The notes: generated by a model from the letters alone, not told the origin. Positions 14,489-23,086 are shown, counted from the first letter of the stretch. The stretch: DNA of 47,213 bases from an uncultured Marvinbryantia sp. (GCA_947630735.1 CANRIR010000016.1:1-47213); one strand, 5' to 3'. Translations and numbers: made by a program.

Positions 14489-14531
14489 GTGACGCGAACT
14501 GCAATTCATGTGACGTGAACGGTAAATGCAT
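14489..14531 (-). promoter_or_regulatory. Candidate LytTR operator: 21-bp-period direct repeat
   Basis: Read on the minus strand, GTTCACGTCAC and GTTCGCGTCAC lie 21 bp apart start to start, ending about five bases above the -35 of the peptide-kinase promoter. A pair of ~10-bp direct repeats two helical turns apart, next to the -35, is the usual layout of LytTR activator sites. Flanking positions are also partly repeated. Confidence 0.6.
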
Positions 14532-14590
14532 ATTCCTTCGCTGCTGACGCAGGGCATGCGCAGAGCGAAAGAAATCTTTTTGTTTTACCC

Positions 14591-14619
14591 TTGCATAATC
14601 CAAAGAAACAATGTATGCT
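14591..14619 (+). promoter_or_regulatory. Promoter of the AbrB-type antitoxin gene
   Basis: TTGCAT (14591-14596), a 17-base spacer and TATGCT (14614-14619) lie about 60 bases before the antitoxin start. Confidence 0.5.
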
Positions 14620-14676
14620 ATTAGTAAGAAAGTCGCATTTTCCCACTTTCTATTTCAAGGCAAAGGAGATAATCAT

Positions 14677-14937
14677 ATGTTGGCTGAATTACGTCAGAAA
14701 TCGCAGATTACCATTCCAAAGGAAATCATTATCAAGCTGGGACTTTCCGAGGGCGATAAACTGGATATTTTCGAGAAGGACGGAACCATCTGTATGTTGC
14801 CGGTTGTCGTTTACCCGAAAAAATATCTTGATGAACTCCGTGACGAACTGGGAGAAGTGAAGGCAAAAATTGCCTCCGGCGAACAGCCTGTCTTTGACAG
14901 CGTAGACGCTCTGTTTGCAAAATTGGAGGCAGATTGA
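14677..14937 (+). CDS. AbrB/MazE-type antitoxin
   Basis: 86 residues from the ATG at 14677 (AAAGGAG upstream); an in-frame ATG at 14611 overlaps the promoter and is rejected. The N-terminal half is a SpoVT/AbrB swapped-hairpin domain: LRQKSQITIPKEIIIKLGLSEGDKLDIF, as separate readable blocks QITIPKEI and LGLSEGDKLDI. The C-terminal half is charged and helical and would wrap the toxin. Its stop overlaps the start of the toxin-like gene by one base (TGATG), the usual antitoxin-toxin coupling. Function: DNA-binding antitoxin and autorepressor. Confidence 0.85.
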   Translation: MLAELRQKSQITIPKEIIIKLGLSEGDKLDIFEKDGTICMLPVVVYPKKYLDELRDELGEVKAKIASGEQPVFDSVDALFAKLEAD

Positions 14938-15095
14938 TGGCGTATCAGATTACCTTTACCAAACGCATCCAGGGCACAAAAAACCTGTTTGAATGCAGCG
15001 TTAATATGGACATTCGTATCATCTGGTACTATGAGGGCAACACGTTGATTATCCTGCTCGATGTGGGGCATCACAACATATTAGACCAATACTGA
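14937..15095 (+). pseudogene. RelE/YafQ-like toxin, internally deleted
   Basis: Only 52 codons. The first ten residues (MAYQITFTKR) match the start of RelE/YafQ-type mRNA interferases. The last ~35 (LFECSVNMDIRIIWYY, then ILLDVGHHNILDQY) match the C-terminal strands, including the typical LLDVG-H block. Family members usually have 85-95 residues, so about 35 from the helical middle are missing. The frame is intact with no stop or frameshift, which points to a clean in-frame deletion. Probably inactive, leaving an orphan antitoxin. It is shorter than a usual annotation cutoff. Confidence 0.7.
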
Positions 15096-15153
15096 ACGCG
15101 GACTTCCTGCGGATGATTGTTAGTGATATACCGTGTATAGGTCAGGCCAAATT

Positions 15154-15211
15154 CAAAAGGAGCCAGGCTCCGTGGATGCAAAGCATCCCAGAACCTGGCT
15201 CCAAACTTTCC
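15154..15211. other. Nested inverted repeat
   Basis: Outer arms GGAGCCAGG (15159-15167) and CCTGGCTCC (15194-15202), with an inner GGATGC/GCATCC stem around AAA. No T-run follows on either side. It lies between the degraded toxin and the end of the zeta-like gene. It may be a transcription barrier between the two or a small non-coding repeat element. Confidence 0.5.
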
Positions 15212-15291
15212 TTTTGCGCAATCGCAGTATCATGTTCTCTCTTTTTCATGAAACGCACTGATCTGTCGGTCTATGTTCGAAAGAGAGTACA

Positions 15292-15879
15292 TCAGCCGAG
15301 CGTGTACCCGGTCAGCTTCTCGATGTCCTCCCTGCTCCAAAATTCGTTCTCCCAGTAGAAATATTCATCCTTCCGCTTTTTAAAGATACGGAACGGGACG
15401 TCCGTGTTGTCGTAAATGTGGCAGATGTCGCAGATCTTCAAAAGTTCCGGAACCTGTCCGAGCGAGCGGGCGTAGCGCGCTTTGATCTTCTCGACGGGAA
15501 CATCGTGCCCGCCGGACGCGAACCTGCGCATCACGCGGTGAATGTTGATATTGACATCCGCAGTCAGAACGTAGATGCAGCGGATGAAATACCCCTGCTC
15601 CTTCGCCCTGCGCAGCAGGTCAAGATTCCGGGAAGTGGACAGCACCGTTTCGAAGGTAAAGTTCTTGTGGACGTCCAGGACATACTCCCGCATATCTTCC
15701 GCCAGCTCGGCCGCCTCCAGGTCCGTGCACTGCGTTGCCCGCTTGATGTCGTCCGCATTGATATAGGGGTTGATGATCTTCGCCGCTCTCGTTACCGTGC
15801 TCTTTCCGCTGCCGTTCGGGCCCGCAAAGACGATGATCTCCGACTTCATTTCCGGCTCCATTTCAGGCTTCCTCTCCAT
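15292..15879 (-). CDS. Zeta-toxin-like P-loop kinase
   Basis: 195 residues from the ATG at 15879, chosen for GGGAGG seven bases upstream; the longer open frame is antisense-like read-through of the preceding gene. Walker A is GPNGSGKST, followed by NADD (residues for substrate phosphate) and the FETVLST block, as in the zeta family. Zeta enzymes phosphorylate UDP-N-acetylglucosamine and block wall synthesis, but chromosomal relatives may have other substrates. The start overlaps the end of the upstream gene by 17 bases, so the two are translated together. The C-terminus is rich in aromatic residues (DEYFYWENEFW). Confidence 0.82.
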   Translation of the reverse strand: MERKPEMEPEMKSEIIVFAGPNGSGKSTVTRAAKIINPYINADDIKRATQCTDLEAAELAEDMREYVLDVHKNFTFETVLSTSRNLDLLRRAKEQGYFIRCIYVLTADVNINIHRVMRRFASGGHDVPVEKIKARYARSLGQVPELLKICDICHIYDNTDVPFRIFKKRKDEYFYWENEFWSREDIEKLTGYTLG

Positions 15880-16153
15880 ACTCTCGCCTCCCGTCCGGAT
15901 ATTCGATGTAGGACGCCTTCCTCTCCCGGTCGTAGCCCGTGACAGGCAGTCCCCGGCTCTGATTCGCCTCGTTCTCCTGCCGGATGGTCTCCCGGAAAAG
16001 ACGGACAAGCTCATCGTCGCCAACACCGCAAGTGGAATCCAGCTCGTTCGGTTTCGGCGGTTCATTCTCCTGATCCTTTAGCGCCGCGAAAAACCCCTTC
16101 ATGATTTTTTCTTTGGCCTCCTGGCCCTGATCTGTGCCATTTTGTTTATCCAT
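15863..16153 (-). CDS. Small partner of the zeta-like kinase
   Basis: 96 residues, very charged, with a C-terminal block GYDRERKASYIEYPDGRREY. It is not the classical epsilon antitoxin, but it is the only gene overlapping the kinase and could be the antitoxin or a substrate adaptor. TAGGAG precedes the ATG. Function unknown; the pairing is inferred from the 17-base overlap. Confidence 0.65.
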   Translation of the reverse strand: MDKQNGTDQGQEAKEKIMKGFFAALKDQENEPPKPNELDSTCGVGDDELVRLFRETIRQENEANQSRGLPVTGYDRERKASYIEYPDGRREYGEEA

Positions 16154-16260
16154 ACTCTGTCTCCTATATGAAATTTGTTCTGGTTATCGATATGCCTTAA
16201 GATGCTCCCCAAAACAGGAGCGGCAGCTTCCGGCCCTGCCGCCGCGCCGATGGTCCATGT

Positions 16261-16330
16261 GCGCCTGCACCCGCGCTGCGTTAATCTGTCTGCGCCTGCG
16301 CTGTGTTAATCCGCCTGCGCCGTGTTGATC
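16261..16330. repeat. Degenerate triplicate downstream of the Sel1 gene
   Basis: Three imperfect copies of a 19-25 bp unit containing GATTAAC-R-CAGCGC-AGG (minus-strand reading) directly follow the stop codon of the Sel1 gene. They are GC-rich and non-coding. No clear hairpin-plus-T-run is seen. Confidence 0.5.
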
Positions 16331-17804
16331 AGAGCTCTGTCGTCTCCTGCCCGCTCTCGGCCCTCAGCCTCTCCAGGTCCGCCGGCGCATCCGGGTCGCC
16401 CAGGTCGGCGGCCTTCTGGTACCACTCGCACGCTTTGTCGATGTCCACGTCCACGCCCGTGCCGTTTTCGTACATCACGCCTAAGTTGTATATGGCGTTC
16501 ACTTCGCCCTTGGCAGCAGCTTTTTCATACAGCTCCATCGCTTTGCTGTAATCCTGCTCCACGCCATACCCCTGCTCGTATATATAGCCGAGGTTGTTCA
16601 TGGCCGATCCGCAGTCCAAAGCGGCGGCCTTTTCAAAGAGCTCCTTCGTTTTTGCGTAGTCCTGCTCCACACCTTCCCCCTGCATATACATGTCGCCCAG
16701 ATAGATCATGGCATAGGGAAAACCAAGATCCGCAGCTTTTTGATAATATTCTGCGGCGGTCGCTCTGTTTTGCTCCACTCCGTTGCCACTATCATACTGC
16801 ACACCGACGTTTGTGATCGCACGGAGTATGCCGTGATCCGCCGCGAGCGTGTTATACTCGAAGGCTTTACCGTAATCCTGCTCCACACCCTGCCCGTTGT
16901 AATAGCACTTGCCAAGCTCCGCAGCGGCGTACCAGTCCTCCTGTTCCGCGGCGGCGGTAAGCAGTTCCACTCCCTTTTCGGCATCCTGCTCCACGCCGTA
17001 CCCGTTCACATAAAGCATGCCCAGCACGCGGAGCCAATTGGAGGGCATCTCCTCCTCACTGTACTGCGTGATCTGGGACTCGGCCTGCTTATAAAGCTCC
17101 TGCGCCTTTGCATCGTCTTTTTCCACTCCACGGCCGTTTTCATAGAGCTGCGCCAGGCTGTACATAGCTTCCGGGTTGCCCGCTTCTGCGGCTTGTTCGT
17201 ATTTGTCGATGGCTTTTGCATAATCCACGTCCACCACGCCGAACCCATACTCATAAAACATACCCAACAGGTCTTTGTCGCCGTCGTCGATGTCTTCCAG
17301 CTCCTCCGACTGGCTGATAAGTTCAAACGCCCTGGCGTAGTCGATCGGCACGCCTTCGCCGTAAAAATACGCGATCGCCAGGTTCCACATTGCGGTAGCC
17401 TTGTACTCGTCCTGAGCGTCCTCCATCTCAAGGTACTGTTCATAGAGGGAGGCCGCCTTTCCATGATCCGGATGTTCCATGCCAAAGCCAAAGTCATACA
17501 TCTGGGCAAGGTTTATCGTGGCCGGAGCAGATCCCTTTTCAGCCGCGGCTGTAAAGTATTCCAGGGCCTTTTCATAATCCTGCTCCTCGTCCTCGGCAAG
17601 CAGATACTGTTTGCCAAGATCCAGCAGTTCTTCTGCGGATGCTTCCTCTATGGATATCTCCTCTGCGGACATCTCCTCTGCGGACGTCTCCTCTGTGGAT
17701 GTCTCCTCCATGGATGCCTCCACAGACGCCCCCGCACTCGCAGCCGGCAGCAGGAGCAGCGTGGCAGTCAGAAAAAGCGCCAAAAAAATCTTCTTGTTTT
17801 TCAT
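16329..17804 (-). CDS. Secreted Sel1-repeat protein
   Basis: 491 residues from the ATG at 17804 (GGAGGG upstream); the longer open frame is rejected. A signal peptide (MKNKKIFLALFL through PAASAGA) is followed by a low-complexity acidic stretch of SxEE/TSxEE repeats (~30-60) and then about ten Sel1-like repeats with the pattern A-x(2)-LG-x(2)-Y-x(2)-G-x-GV-x(2)-D-x(2)-KA. These repeats form a superhelical scaffold for protein contacts. The predicted product is exported and has no LPxTG or lipobox, so it may be released or held at the membrane by the uncleaved signal. No enzymatic domain is seen. Confidence 0.88.
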   Translation of the reverse strand: MKNKKIFLALFLTATLLLLPAASAGASVEASMEETSTEETSAEEMSAEEISIEEASAEELLDLGKQYLLAEDEEQDYEKALEYFTAAAEKGSAPATINLAQMYDFGFGMEHPDHGKAASLYEQYLEMEDAQDEYKATAMWNLAIAYFYGEGVPIDYARAFELISQSEELEDIDDGDKDLLGMFYEYGFGVVDVDYAKAIDKYEQAAEAGNPEAMYSLAQLYENGRGVEKDDAKAQELYKQAESQITQYSEEEMPSNWLRVLGMLYVNGYGVEQDAEKGVELLTAAAEQEDWYAAAELGKCYYNGQGVEQDYGKAFEYNTLAADHGILRAITNVGVQYDSGNGVEQNRATAAEYYQKAADLGFPYAMIYLGDMYMQGEGVEQDYAKTKELFEKAAALDCGSAMNNLGYIYEQGYGVEQDYSKAMELYEKAAAKGEVNAIYNLGVMYENGTGVDVDIDKACEWYQKAADLGDPDAPADLERLRAESGQETTEL

Positions 17805-18062
17805 ACAGATCCCTCCATTTCTATCGTTTGTTCCGCCTTTTCCTGGAAAAATGAAATCGGATAAAGCCGAAGTACAAACGATCACTATGATGTCTATGTC
17901 TGATGTGGACTTGAAGTCCTGTTCGGGTACATCATACCACAATGAGGAGAGAAAATCACTCACTCGTTTTCGGCTAGATCCGCGATATATTAGAGATTCA
18001 GCACAGGTTTCCAAGGAGTTTTTGAAGAGACCCTCTGGGCGCGTGCACTTAACTACTCACAC

Positions 18063-19136
18063 TCACTGCTGGCTTTGCGTGTACTGCCGCATATAGGCGT
18101 TCGCCTGCCTTTTGCTCAAGGCAAAGTATCGAATCAGGTTCTCCACAATCTGTTCCGCCAGGCGGCCTTCCGCGAAGTTGGCCTTTATGTACTGGATAAT
18201 TGTGGTGCTTTCCCCTTCCTTCTTTCCACGCGCTTCTCCAATCCTTATGCCACGCTGTTTTCCGCGCTCCTCTCCAATCTTGATACCACGCTTTTCTCCA
18301 ATTTTTTCTCCACGCTCCTGGCTGTCATCCATCATATCCTGTATTGCTTTGCACACGTCGTAGCCTCCTTTTTCCGTTTTTGAATCGTTTTTTAGTTTCA
18401 TCAGTTTCATGCTCCCTGTCGTGTATGCTATGAAATCGAACGCGTCCTCCGGCAGTTCTTTCAGCTCCTCGCTATGGGATTTTATATAGGCGTTCAGCTT
18501 TTCTTTATCCGAGGAGTATTTGATGATGCTGAACGTCTCCCGCAGATCCGTGCGCAGTTTCTCCGGGTGCGCGAAGCGTTTCACGTCCAGCAGCACGATA
18601 TGGTTGTCGTTTAAAAGTTTTTTTAGTTTGGGGCACGCCTGCGGCACCTGCAGGATTTTCCCAAGTGTCTTCTCCGCGTCCCACGGATCTTCCCCGTAAT
18701 ACAGCACAATACACAGCGCCGGTATGAACCGGTCCTTTTTTGCGAAACCGGACACGTATTCCGCTCCTCTTTTCAGATCCTTCGTGCGCCTGTGCTCCCG
18801 GCGCATCCCGCTGCGCTGCTCGTGGTAGCACGCCGCCTCCAGCGCGAGGCTGCGCTCCGGCATGGCATAGTCTACGTAGCTTTGGTTTTCCAGATATACG
18901 TACAGACTGTCCTGTCCCACGGTTACCAGCTTCGCCCCGTCCGTCGCCCTCTTGTAGCCCTTCGTCCCTCCGCCTGACGACGCAAGCTGCACGGATGCTT
19001 CCATCGCGGCATCGCAGACTTCTTCCGGGGTGAGCACGTCTTTCCCGTCAAACAATACATGGTTTAAGATCTCTGTTGTGCGGACGCGGTCCGCCCAGTA
19101 TCTTTTCTGGACTGCATCCCTGTCGTTTTTCTTCAT
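18063..19136 (-). CDS. Rpn-family PD-(D/E)XK nuclease
   Basis: 357 residues from the ATG at 19136 (GGAG ten bases upstream). The nuclease core is in the first half: DSLYVYLENQSYVDYAMPER gives the E-x-Q motif and the R-x-x-x-Y helix typical of this superfamily. The C-terminal third has a repetitive, charged stretch of GEK/GEERG units (about residues 280-325), as commonly found in Rpn proteins, where it probably forms an extended coil. The family promotes RecA-independent recombination in E. coli. Another intact member lies nearby on the other strand (19843) and a fragment lies at 432. Confidence 0.82.
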   Translation of the reverse strand: MKKNDRDAVQKRYWADRVRTTEILNHVLFDGKDVLTPEEVCDAAMEASVQLASSGGGTKGYKRATDGAKLVTVGQDSLYVYLENQSYVDYAMPERSLALEAACYHEQRSGMRREHRRTKDLKRGAEYVSGFAKKDRFIPALCIVLYYGEDPWDAEKTLGKILQVPQACPKLKKLLNDNHIVLLDVKRFAHPEKLRTDLRETFSIIKYSSDKEKLNAYIKSHSEELKELPEDAFDFIAYTTGSMKLMKLKNDSKTEKGGYDVCKAIQDMMDDSQERGEKIGEKRGIKIGEERGKQRGIRIGEARGKKEGESTTIIQYIKANFAEGRLAEQIVENLIRYFALSKRQANAYMRQYTQSQQ

Positions 19137-19293
19137 ATTTTCTTTTCTCCTGCCTGGGCATGTGCAGGAAGGTGACGGTGTGCTTTTTCGCACATCCGCC
19201 TGTGCCTGCCGCCATGCCGCGTTCTTTTTTCCGGTCTCATGGCGGCTGCCAAAGATCTGAAATGTCCCCGGCCCATACGGACCCGTCGGGTTT

Positions 19294-19378
19294 GTTTTGA
19301 TCCAGTTTTGACCTGGTTTTGATCTGAGCTTGATCTGAGGTTGGCTGGTCTGATGCCAGCCTGATCTGAATTGATCTA
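19294..19378. repeat. Degenerate TTGATCTGA repeat tract
   Basis: Six to seven loosely repeated units of 10-13 bp (TTTTGATCCAG, TTTTGACCTGG, TTTTGATCTGAG, TTGATCTGAGG and so on) with no coding frame. It lies downstream of neither gene but between the divergent Rpn genes. Confidence 0.5.
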
Positions 19379-19712
19379 AATGGTTGTCCTTCTTGGTATC
19401 GATTACATCTGTCTATATAGTCTCAAAGCGACTATTCCTGCTTATAAAATAACATAGCCAGCAGGATTTGTCAACTATGTTTTTAAAGAATTTATTTTTT
19501 ATTTATATTTATCTTTTTGTATATGTTTTTCGTGTAACCAAAATAATGGAAACCTTTCAATATATTATAACGCCGGTTTCGGGTAAGTCAGGCAAATTTC
19601 AGGAGGGGCTTTGAGTGGAAAGAACCGTCGGTTTTGATGTTGCTATTTTTTCGCGTCTAATTCTATAATATGTAATCTGCTATTATTATTTTGTAATTTA
19701 TAAATATATTAA

Positions 19713-19741
19713 TTGACTTTATTAAACAATAAATATATAAT
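19713..19741 (+). promoter_or_regulatory. Promoter of the plus-strand Rpn gene
   Basis: TTGACT (19713-19718), exactly 17 bases, then TATAAT (19736-19741). It predicts a ~95-base leader before the start at 19843. Confidence 0.75.
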
Positions 19742-19842
19742 AGAAAATGATAATTGGGCGAAAAACATAATTCTAGAAACACTAGAGACTTTTATGTTGA
19801 AAACAGACGTCAAATGAGGTACAATAAGAAAGGAGCATGCAG

Positions 19843-20715
19843 ATGGCGAAAAAATACGAAGAACTGACCTTCACGGACGATTTTATGTTCGGGAAGATCA
19901 TGTACAACAATCCGGATCTCTGCAAAGAACTGTTAGAACTGATCTTAGACAAAAAGCTGAAAAAAATCCGTTTTCCGGAAGTGCAGAAGACCGTGGCCAT
20001 TACCGGAGACGCCAAGGGAGTGCGCCTGGATGTTTTCACGCAGGACGAAGAGGACAAAGTCTACGACGTGGAGATGCAGACCACCAAGAAGAAAGAAATC
20101 CCCAGGCGCAGCCGCTACTACCACGGTGTGCTGGACCTGAACCTTTTGGAAAAAGGGATGGTCTACGAACAGCTGCCGGACTGCTATGTCATCTTCATCT
20201 GCACAGAAGATCTCGGCACGGAGCCGGTGTACTTTTACAGCATGAGGGACAAGTCAGATTCAAACAGAGAGCTGGGAGACGGTTCCTACACCGTCTTTGT
20301 CAACGCAGAAGGAAATACGGACGGCCAGTCGCCCGCGATGGCGGAGTTTCTGGCATACATACGAAGCGGACAGGTGCCGGAGGATGAGACGAGCTTTGCC
20401 GCCAGACTGCAGAAACAGGTCATACGTGCAAGGAAGCACAGGGAATGGAGGGCGGAGTATATGTTTTTAACGCTGCGCGAAATGGATATGTTGTCTGAAA
20501 AAGAAGAGGCCTGTGCAAAGGCGCGTGAGGAGGGCCAGGAGGAAGGCCGTAAGCTGGGCCATGAGGAAGGGCAGAATGAAATCAACCAGCTGAACTCTGC
20601 TCTGCTTGCAGACAAGCGTCTGGACGATCTTGCGCGCTCACTTGAGGACAGAGCTTTTCAGGAAGATCTTTTGAGGGAATACCACATCGGAAAATACGGC
20701 AAGGAACCTTGTTGA
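19843..20715 (+). CDS. Rpn-family PD-(D/E)XK nuclease/putative transposase
   Basis: 290 residues. The start is the second of two in-frame ATGs (19843), which has GGAG at seven bases; the one at 19837 overlaps it. Motifs are typical of the family: N-terminal LTFTDDFMFGKIM, the nuclease strand RLDVFTQDEEDKVYDVEMQ (Asp and E-x-Q), RRSRYYHG, and the QLPDCYVIFIC block that also marks the remnant at 432. The C-terminal stretch GQEEGRKLGHEEGQ is the usual charged repeat. Its closest relatives are often many per genome and mobile. A consensus promoter lies upstream. No inverted repeats flanking the gene were recognised. Confidence 0.88.
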   Translation: MAKKYEELTFTDDFMFGKIMYNNPDLCKELLELILDKKLKKIRFPEVQKTVAITGDAKGVRLDVFTQDEEDKVYDVEMQTTKKKEIPRRSRYYHGVLDLNLLEKGMVYEQLPDCYVIFICTEDLGTEPVYFYSMRDKSDSNRELGDGSYTVFVNAEGNTDGQSPAMAEFLAYIRSGQVPEDETSFAARLQKQVIRARKHREWRAEYMFLTLREMDMLSEKEEACAKAREEGQEEGRKLGHEEGQNEINQLNSALLADKRLDDLARSLEDRAFQEDLLREYHIGKYGKEPC

Positions 20716-20817
20716 GCGGGCTTATCTGTTTCTTTTAATCCCGTTCCAGCTGCTGCGGCTGAAGCGCATGGCGGAAAGTTTGTGTAAACTCAAAAAACTG
20801 ACATAAGATTTGTGATT

Positions 20818-20848
20818 TCAAAAGGGCCGCGGGTTTTCCCGCGGCCCC
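20818..20848 (-). terminator. Terminator of the pilus operon
   Basis: On the minus strand GGGCCGCGGG, loop AAAA, CCCGCGGCCC and then TTTT form a perfect 10-bp stem. It lies ~90 bases after the stop of the last pilus gene. Confidence 0.9.
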
Positions 20849-20935
20849 ATGCGGCACTCCGTATGCCAACATTTTTATGCTCTTATAACTTCTTTCCTCA
20901 AACCGTTTCTCTTTCCCACAGTAGCTGCGGCGTCC

Positions 20936-23086
20936 CTATCTCTGCCGTCTCTTCCGCTTCGCGATCGTCCCGGCGCCAAACAGTATCGCAGCCGCCGCGA
21001 GGAGGATGATGTAAGCCCGGATGGGCGTATCGTCCCCGGTCTTGACCGGCTTGCTGCTCTCCGTGGTTCCGGTGGGCGTGCCGGGATTGGACGGGCTGGA
21101 CGGGCTGGACGGGCTTGCCGGCGTCTGCGGCTCCGTCTGCTCGTAGGTCTCCGTCTCGTAGGAAGTCTCGTATTCCGTCTCGATCTCGGTGAGGTGGTTG
21201 GTGATCACCACCTGCGCCGACGGCGCCGACGCGGACAGGGTCACTTCGCCGCCATCCACCGTGAAGGTGAATTCCTGCACGGCGTCCGGGTCGAGCGGGT
21301 TGCCGTACTCGTCCGTCTCCGTCACGTAATACGTTACCTGGCTGTCGGCGTCCTCGCCGATGAAGATATCCGTCATCACCGCGCTGGCCACGCTGCCCCC
21401 GTTCATGGGAATCTCCAGCACGCCTCCGTACAGCTGCGTCAGCTCCGGATCCTCGAAGATGCCCGCGTAGAACACATCGTCCGACGGGCACTCCTCGCCG
21501 CCCATCAGCACGACCTTCGTCACCGTGATGTCGCCGGAAATATAGAATCCTGGCGGAAGGCCGTTGTAGAACACATTCCGCAGCTCCACGTCCGTCTCCG
21601 GATCGTCGTCCACCAGGGTGACCTCGTAGCCGTCCGGGTACTCCGGCGAATAGACGACATCCTCGATCAGGCCGCCCTCCAGCAGCGTGCCGAACTCATC
21701 CGTCTCGCCCAGGTAATAGGTCTTCCCCGGCTCCAGGTTCAAAAACTCCACCGTGTCCGAGCTGGTGCCCGCAAAATGAAGCTCCTTCACATCCGACACA
21801 CGCACCGTCCGCTCCGGGTCCTCAAACAGAGCCACATAGAACGAACCCTCGCGCGCCGTCAGCATATCATCCAGGCCGTCGTACAGGTGCTTCGTCACGC
21901 GCAGCACCTCCACCGTCTCGTCCTCCGTCTCATCCACCATCGTCACTTCATTTTGCGCATCCGGATCCGCGCTCACCGTAAACGGCACATCCTGCGCGGG
22001 CAGATAGCCCACCGGGGACACCAGCTCGCTCAGGAGATAATCCCCCGGCGGCAGCTGCTTTAAGGTATAAGAACCGTCCCCGCTGGTGGTAAAGGCAAAC
22101 TTCGGATGGCCCTCCGTATTCAGGATGGGCTGGCCGTCCCCGGTCTTCACCGCGAGATACGCCTCGCCCACGGGCTTGCCGTCCTCGTCCACCTTATTCA
22201 CTTCCACCTTCGTCTGGTCGTCTATCACCGTGACCTGCTCCACGCCGCCCTCGTCCGGCACATATACCATGCCGTCCAGCTTCACCGTGCCGCCGGTCTT
22301 CACTTCAAAATAAGAGGGAGCCGTATTCAGGAAATAGCCCGCGGGAGCCTTCGTCTCCACCAGGCGGTACAGCCCCAGGGGCAGGTTCTCCATCACGATC
22401 TGTCCGTTGTCGTCCGTCACCAGATCCGTGCGGTAGTCCTCCCACACAAAGCGGCCGCCGACATCCAGCCCCGTCTCCCGGGCGATAGGCAGCAACGCGT
22501 CCTCCATGACATAAACCTTCCGCTGCAGAGTGAACACAGCGCCCGTCACCTTCGCCGCGTCGTCGTCCTGCTTCTGCAGGATCGCCGCGCCCTCCGGCAC
22601 CTCGTACTTCGGCACCAGCACCGCGTCATAGGCCAGCACATTCCCGTCGGTCATATAGGGGATGGGGGCCAGCATCTTCTGCACCTCCAGCACCATCTCG
22701 CCCGCGGTCTGCACCATCAGATAATAGCCGGGCTGCAGCCCGCCGAACACCAGGGTCCCGCCGGAAACCGTCTGCGCATACCCCGACAGGTTATTCTCCT
22801 GCACGATCATCCAGAAATGCTCCGCGGCCTGCTGGGCCTCCTCCGCCTCCCGGATGCCGGTCAGGTCGATGCCGCAGCCTTCAAATTCCGGCCGGTACAC
22901 AAACGCGCCGTCCCGATAGTCCGCCACCGTGTATATGCTGATGTCCACGCCCTGCGTCTCCTCCGGGAACTGCAGGGTAATGGAACCCGCGACGCTCTCC
23001 GCCCCGGCGCCTGCGCCCAAAAGCAGCACTGCCAGCGCCGATGCGAGTATCAGGATATATTTTTTCAGATTCTTCTTTATCCGCAC
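20936..23086 (-). CDS. Cna-B/SpaA-type minor pilin or tip protein
   Basis: 716 residues. The start is a GTG at 23086 with AGGTGG upstream. A signal peptide (~1-30) is followed by an N-terminal pilin domain, several Cna-B/SpaA β-sandwich domains (E-box types LYRLVETKAPAGYF and YLLSELVSPVGY), and a Ser/Pro/Thr-rich wall-spanning linker. The sorting signal is PVKTGD, a variant of LPxTG, then a membrane helix and RKRRQR tail. The variant signal differs from LPETG of the two other pilus proteins and may direct it to a different step (tip or base) of the class C sortase. Last gene of the pilus operon, 34 bases after the sortase. Confidence 0.85.
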   Translation of the reverse strand: MRIKKNLKKYILILASALAVLLLGAGAGAESVAGSITLQFPEETQGVDISIYTVADYRDGAFVYRPEFEGCGIDLTGIREAEEAQQAAEHFWMIVQENNLSGYAQTVSGGTLVFGGLQPGYYLMVQTAGEMVLEVQKMLAPIPYMTDGNVLAYDAVLVPKYEVPEGAAILQKQDDDAAKVTGAVFTLQRKVYVMEDALLPIARETGLDVGGRFVWEDYRTDLVTDDNGQIVMENLPLGLYRLVETKAPAGYFLNTAPSYFEVKTGGTVKLDGMVYVPDEGGVEQVTVIDDQTKVEVNKVDEDGKPVGEAYLAVKTGDGQPILNTEGHPKFAFTTSGDGSYTLKQLPPGDYLLSELVSPVGYLPAQDVPFTVSADPDAQNEVTMVDETEDETVEVLRVTKHLYDGLDDMLTAREGSFYVALFEDPERTVRVSDVKELHFAGTSSDTVEFLNLEPGKTYYLGETDEFGTLLEGGLIEDVVYSPEYPDGYEVTLVDDDPETDVELRNVFYNGLPPGFYISGDITVTKVVLMGGEECPSDDVFYAGIFEDPELTQLYGGVLEIPMNGGSVASAVMTDIFIGEDADSQVTYYVTETDEYGNPLDPDAVQEFTFTVDGGEVTLSASAPSAQVVITNHLTEIETEYETSYETETYEQTEPQTPASPSSPSSPSNPGTPTGTTESSKPVKTGDDTPIRAYIILLAAAAILFGAGTIAKRKRRQR

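Larger units (their letters stand above)
19137..19842. other. 706-bp intergenic region between two Rpn-family genes
   Basis: No gene seen. The left part (19137-19390) is GC-rich with a degenerate TTGATCTGA repeat tract at 19294-19378. A small stem ATAGTC/GACTAT lies at 19417-19435. From 19440 to 19800 it becomes very AT-rich and holds the promoter of the plus-strand Rpn gene. The two Rpn genes diverge from it. Confidence 0.6.

Noticed and set aside
20716-20817. Terminator after the plus-strand Rpn gene
   Set aside because: Only a weak AGC/GCT stem and no T-run; the strong hairpin further on belongs to the minus strand, though its stem would also form in the plus transcript.
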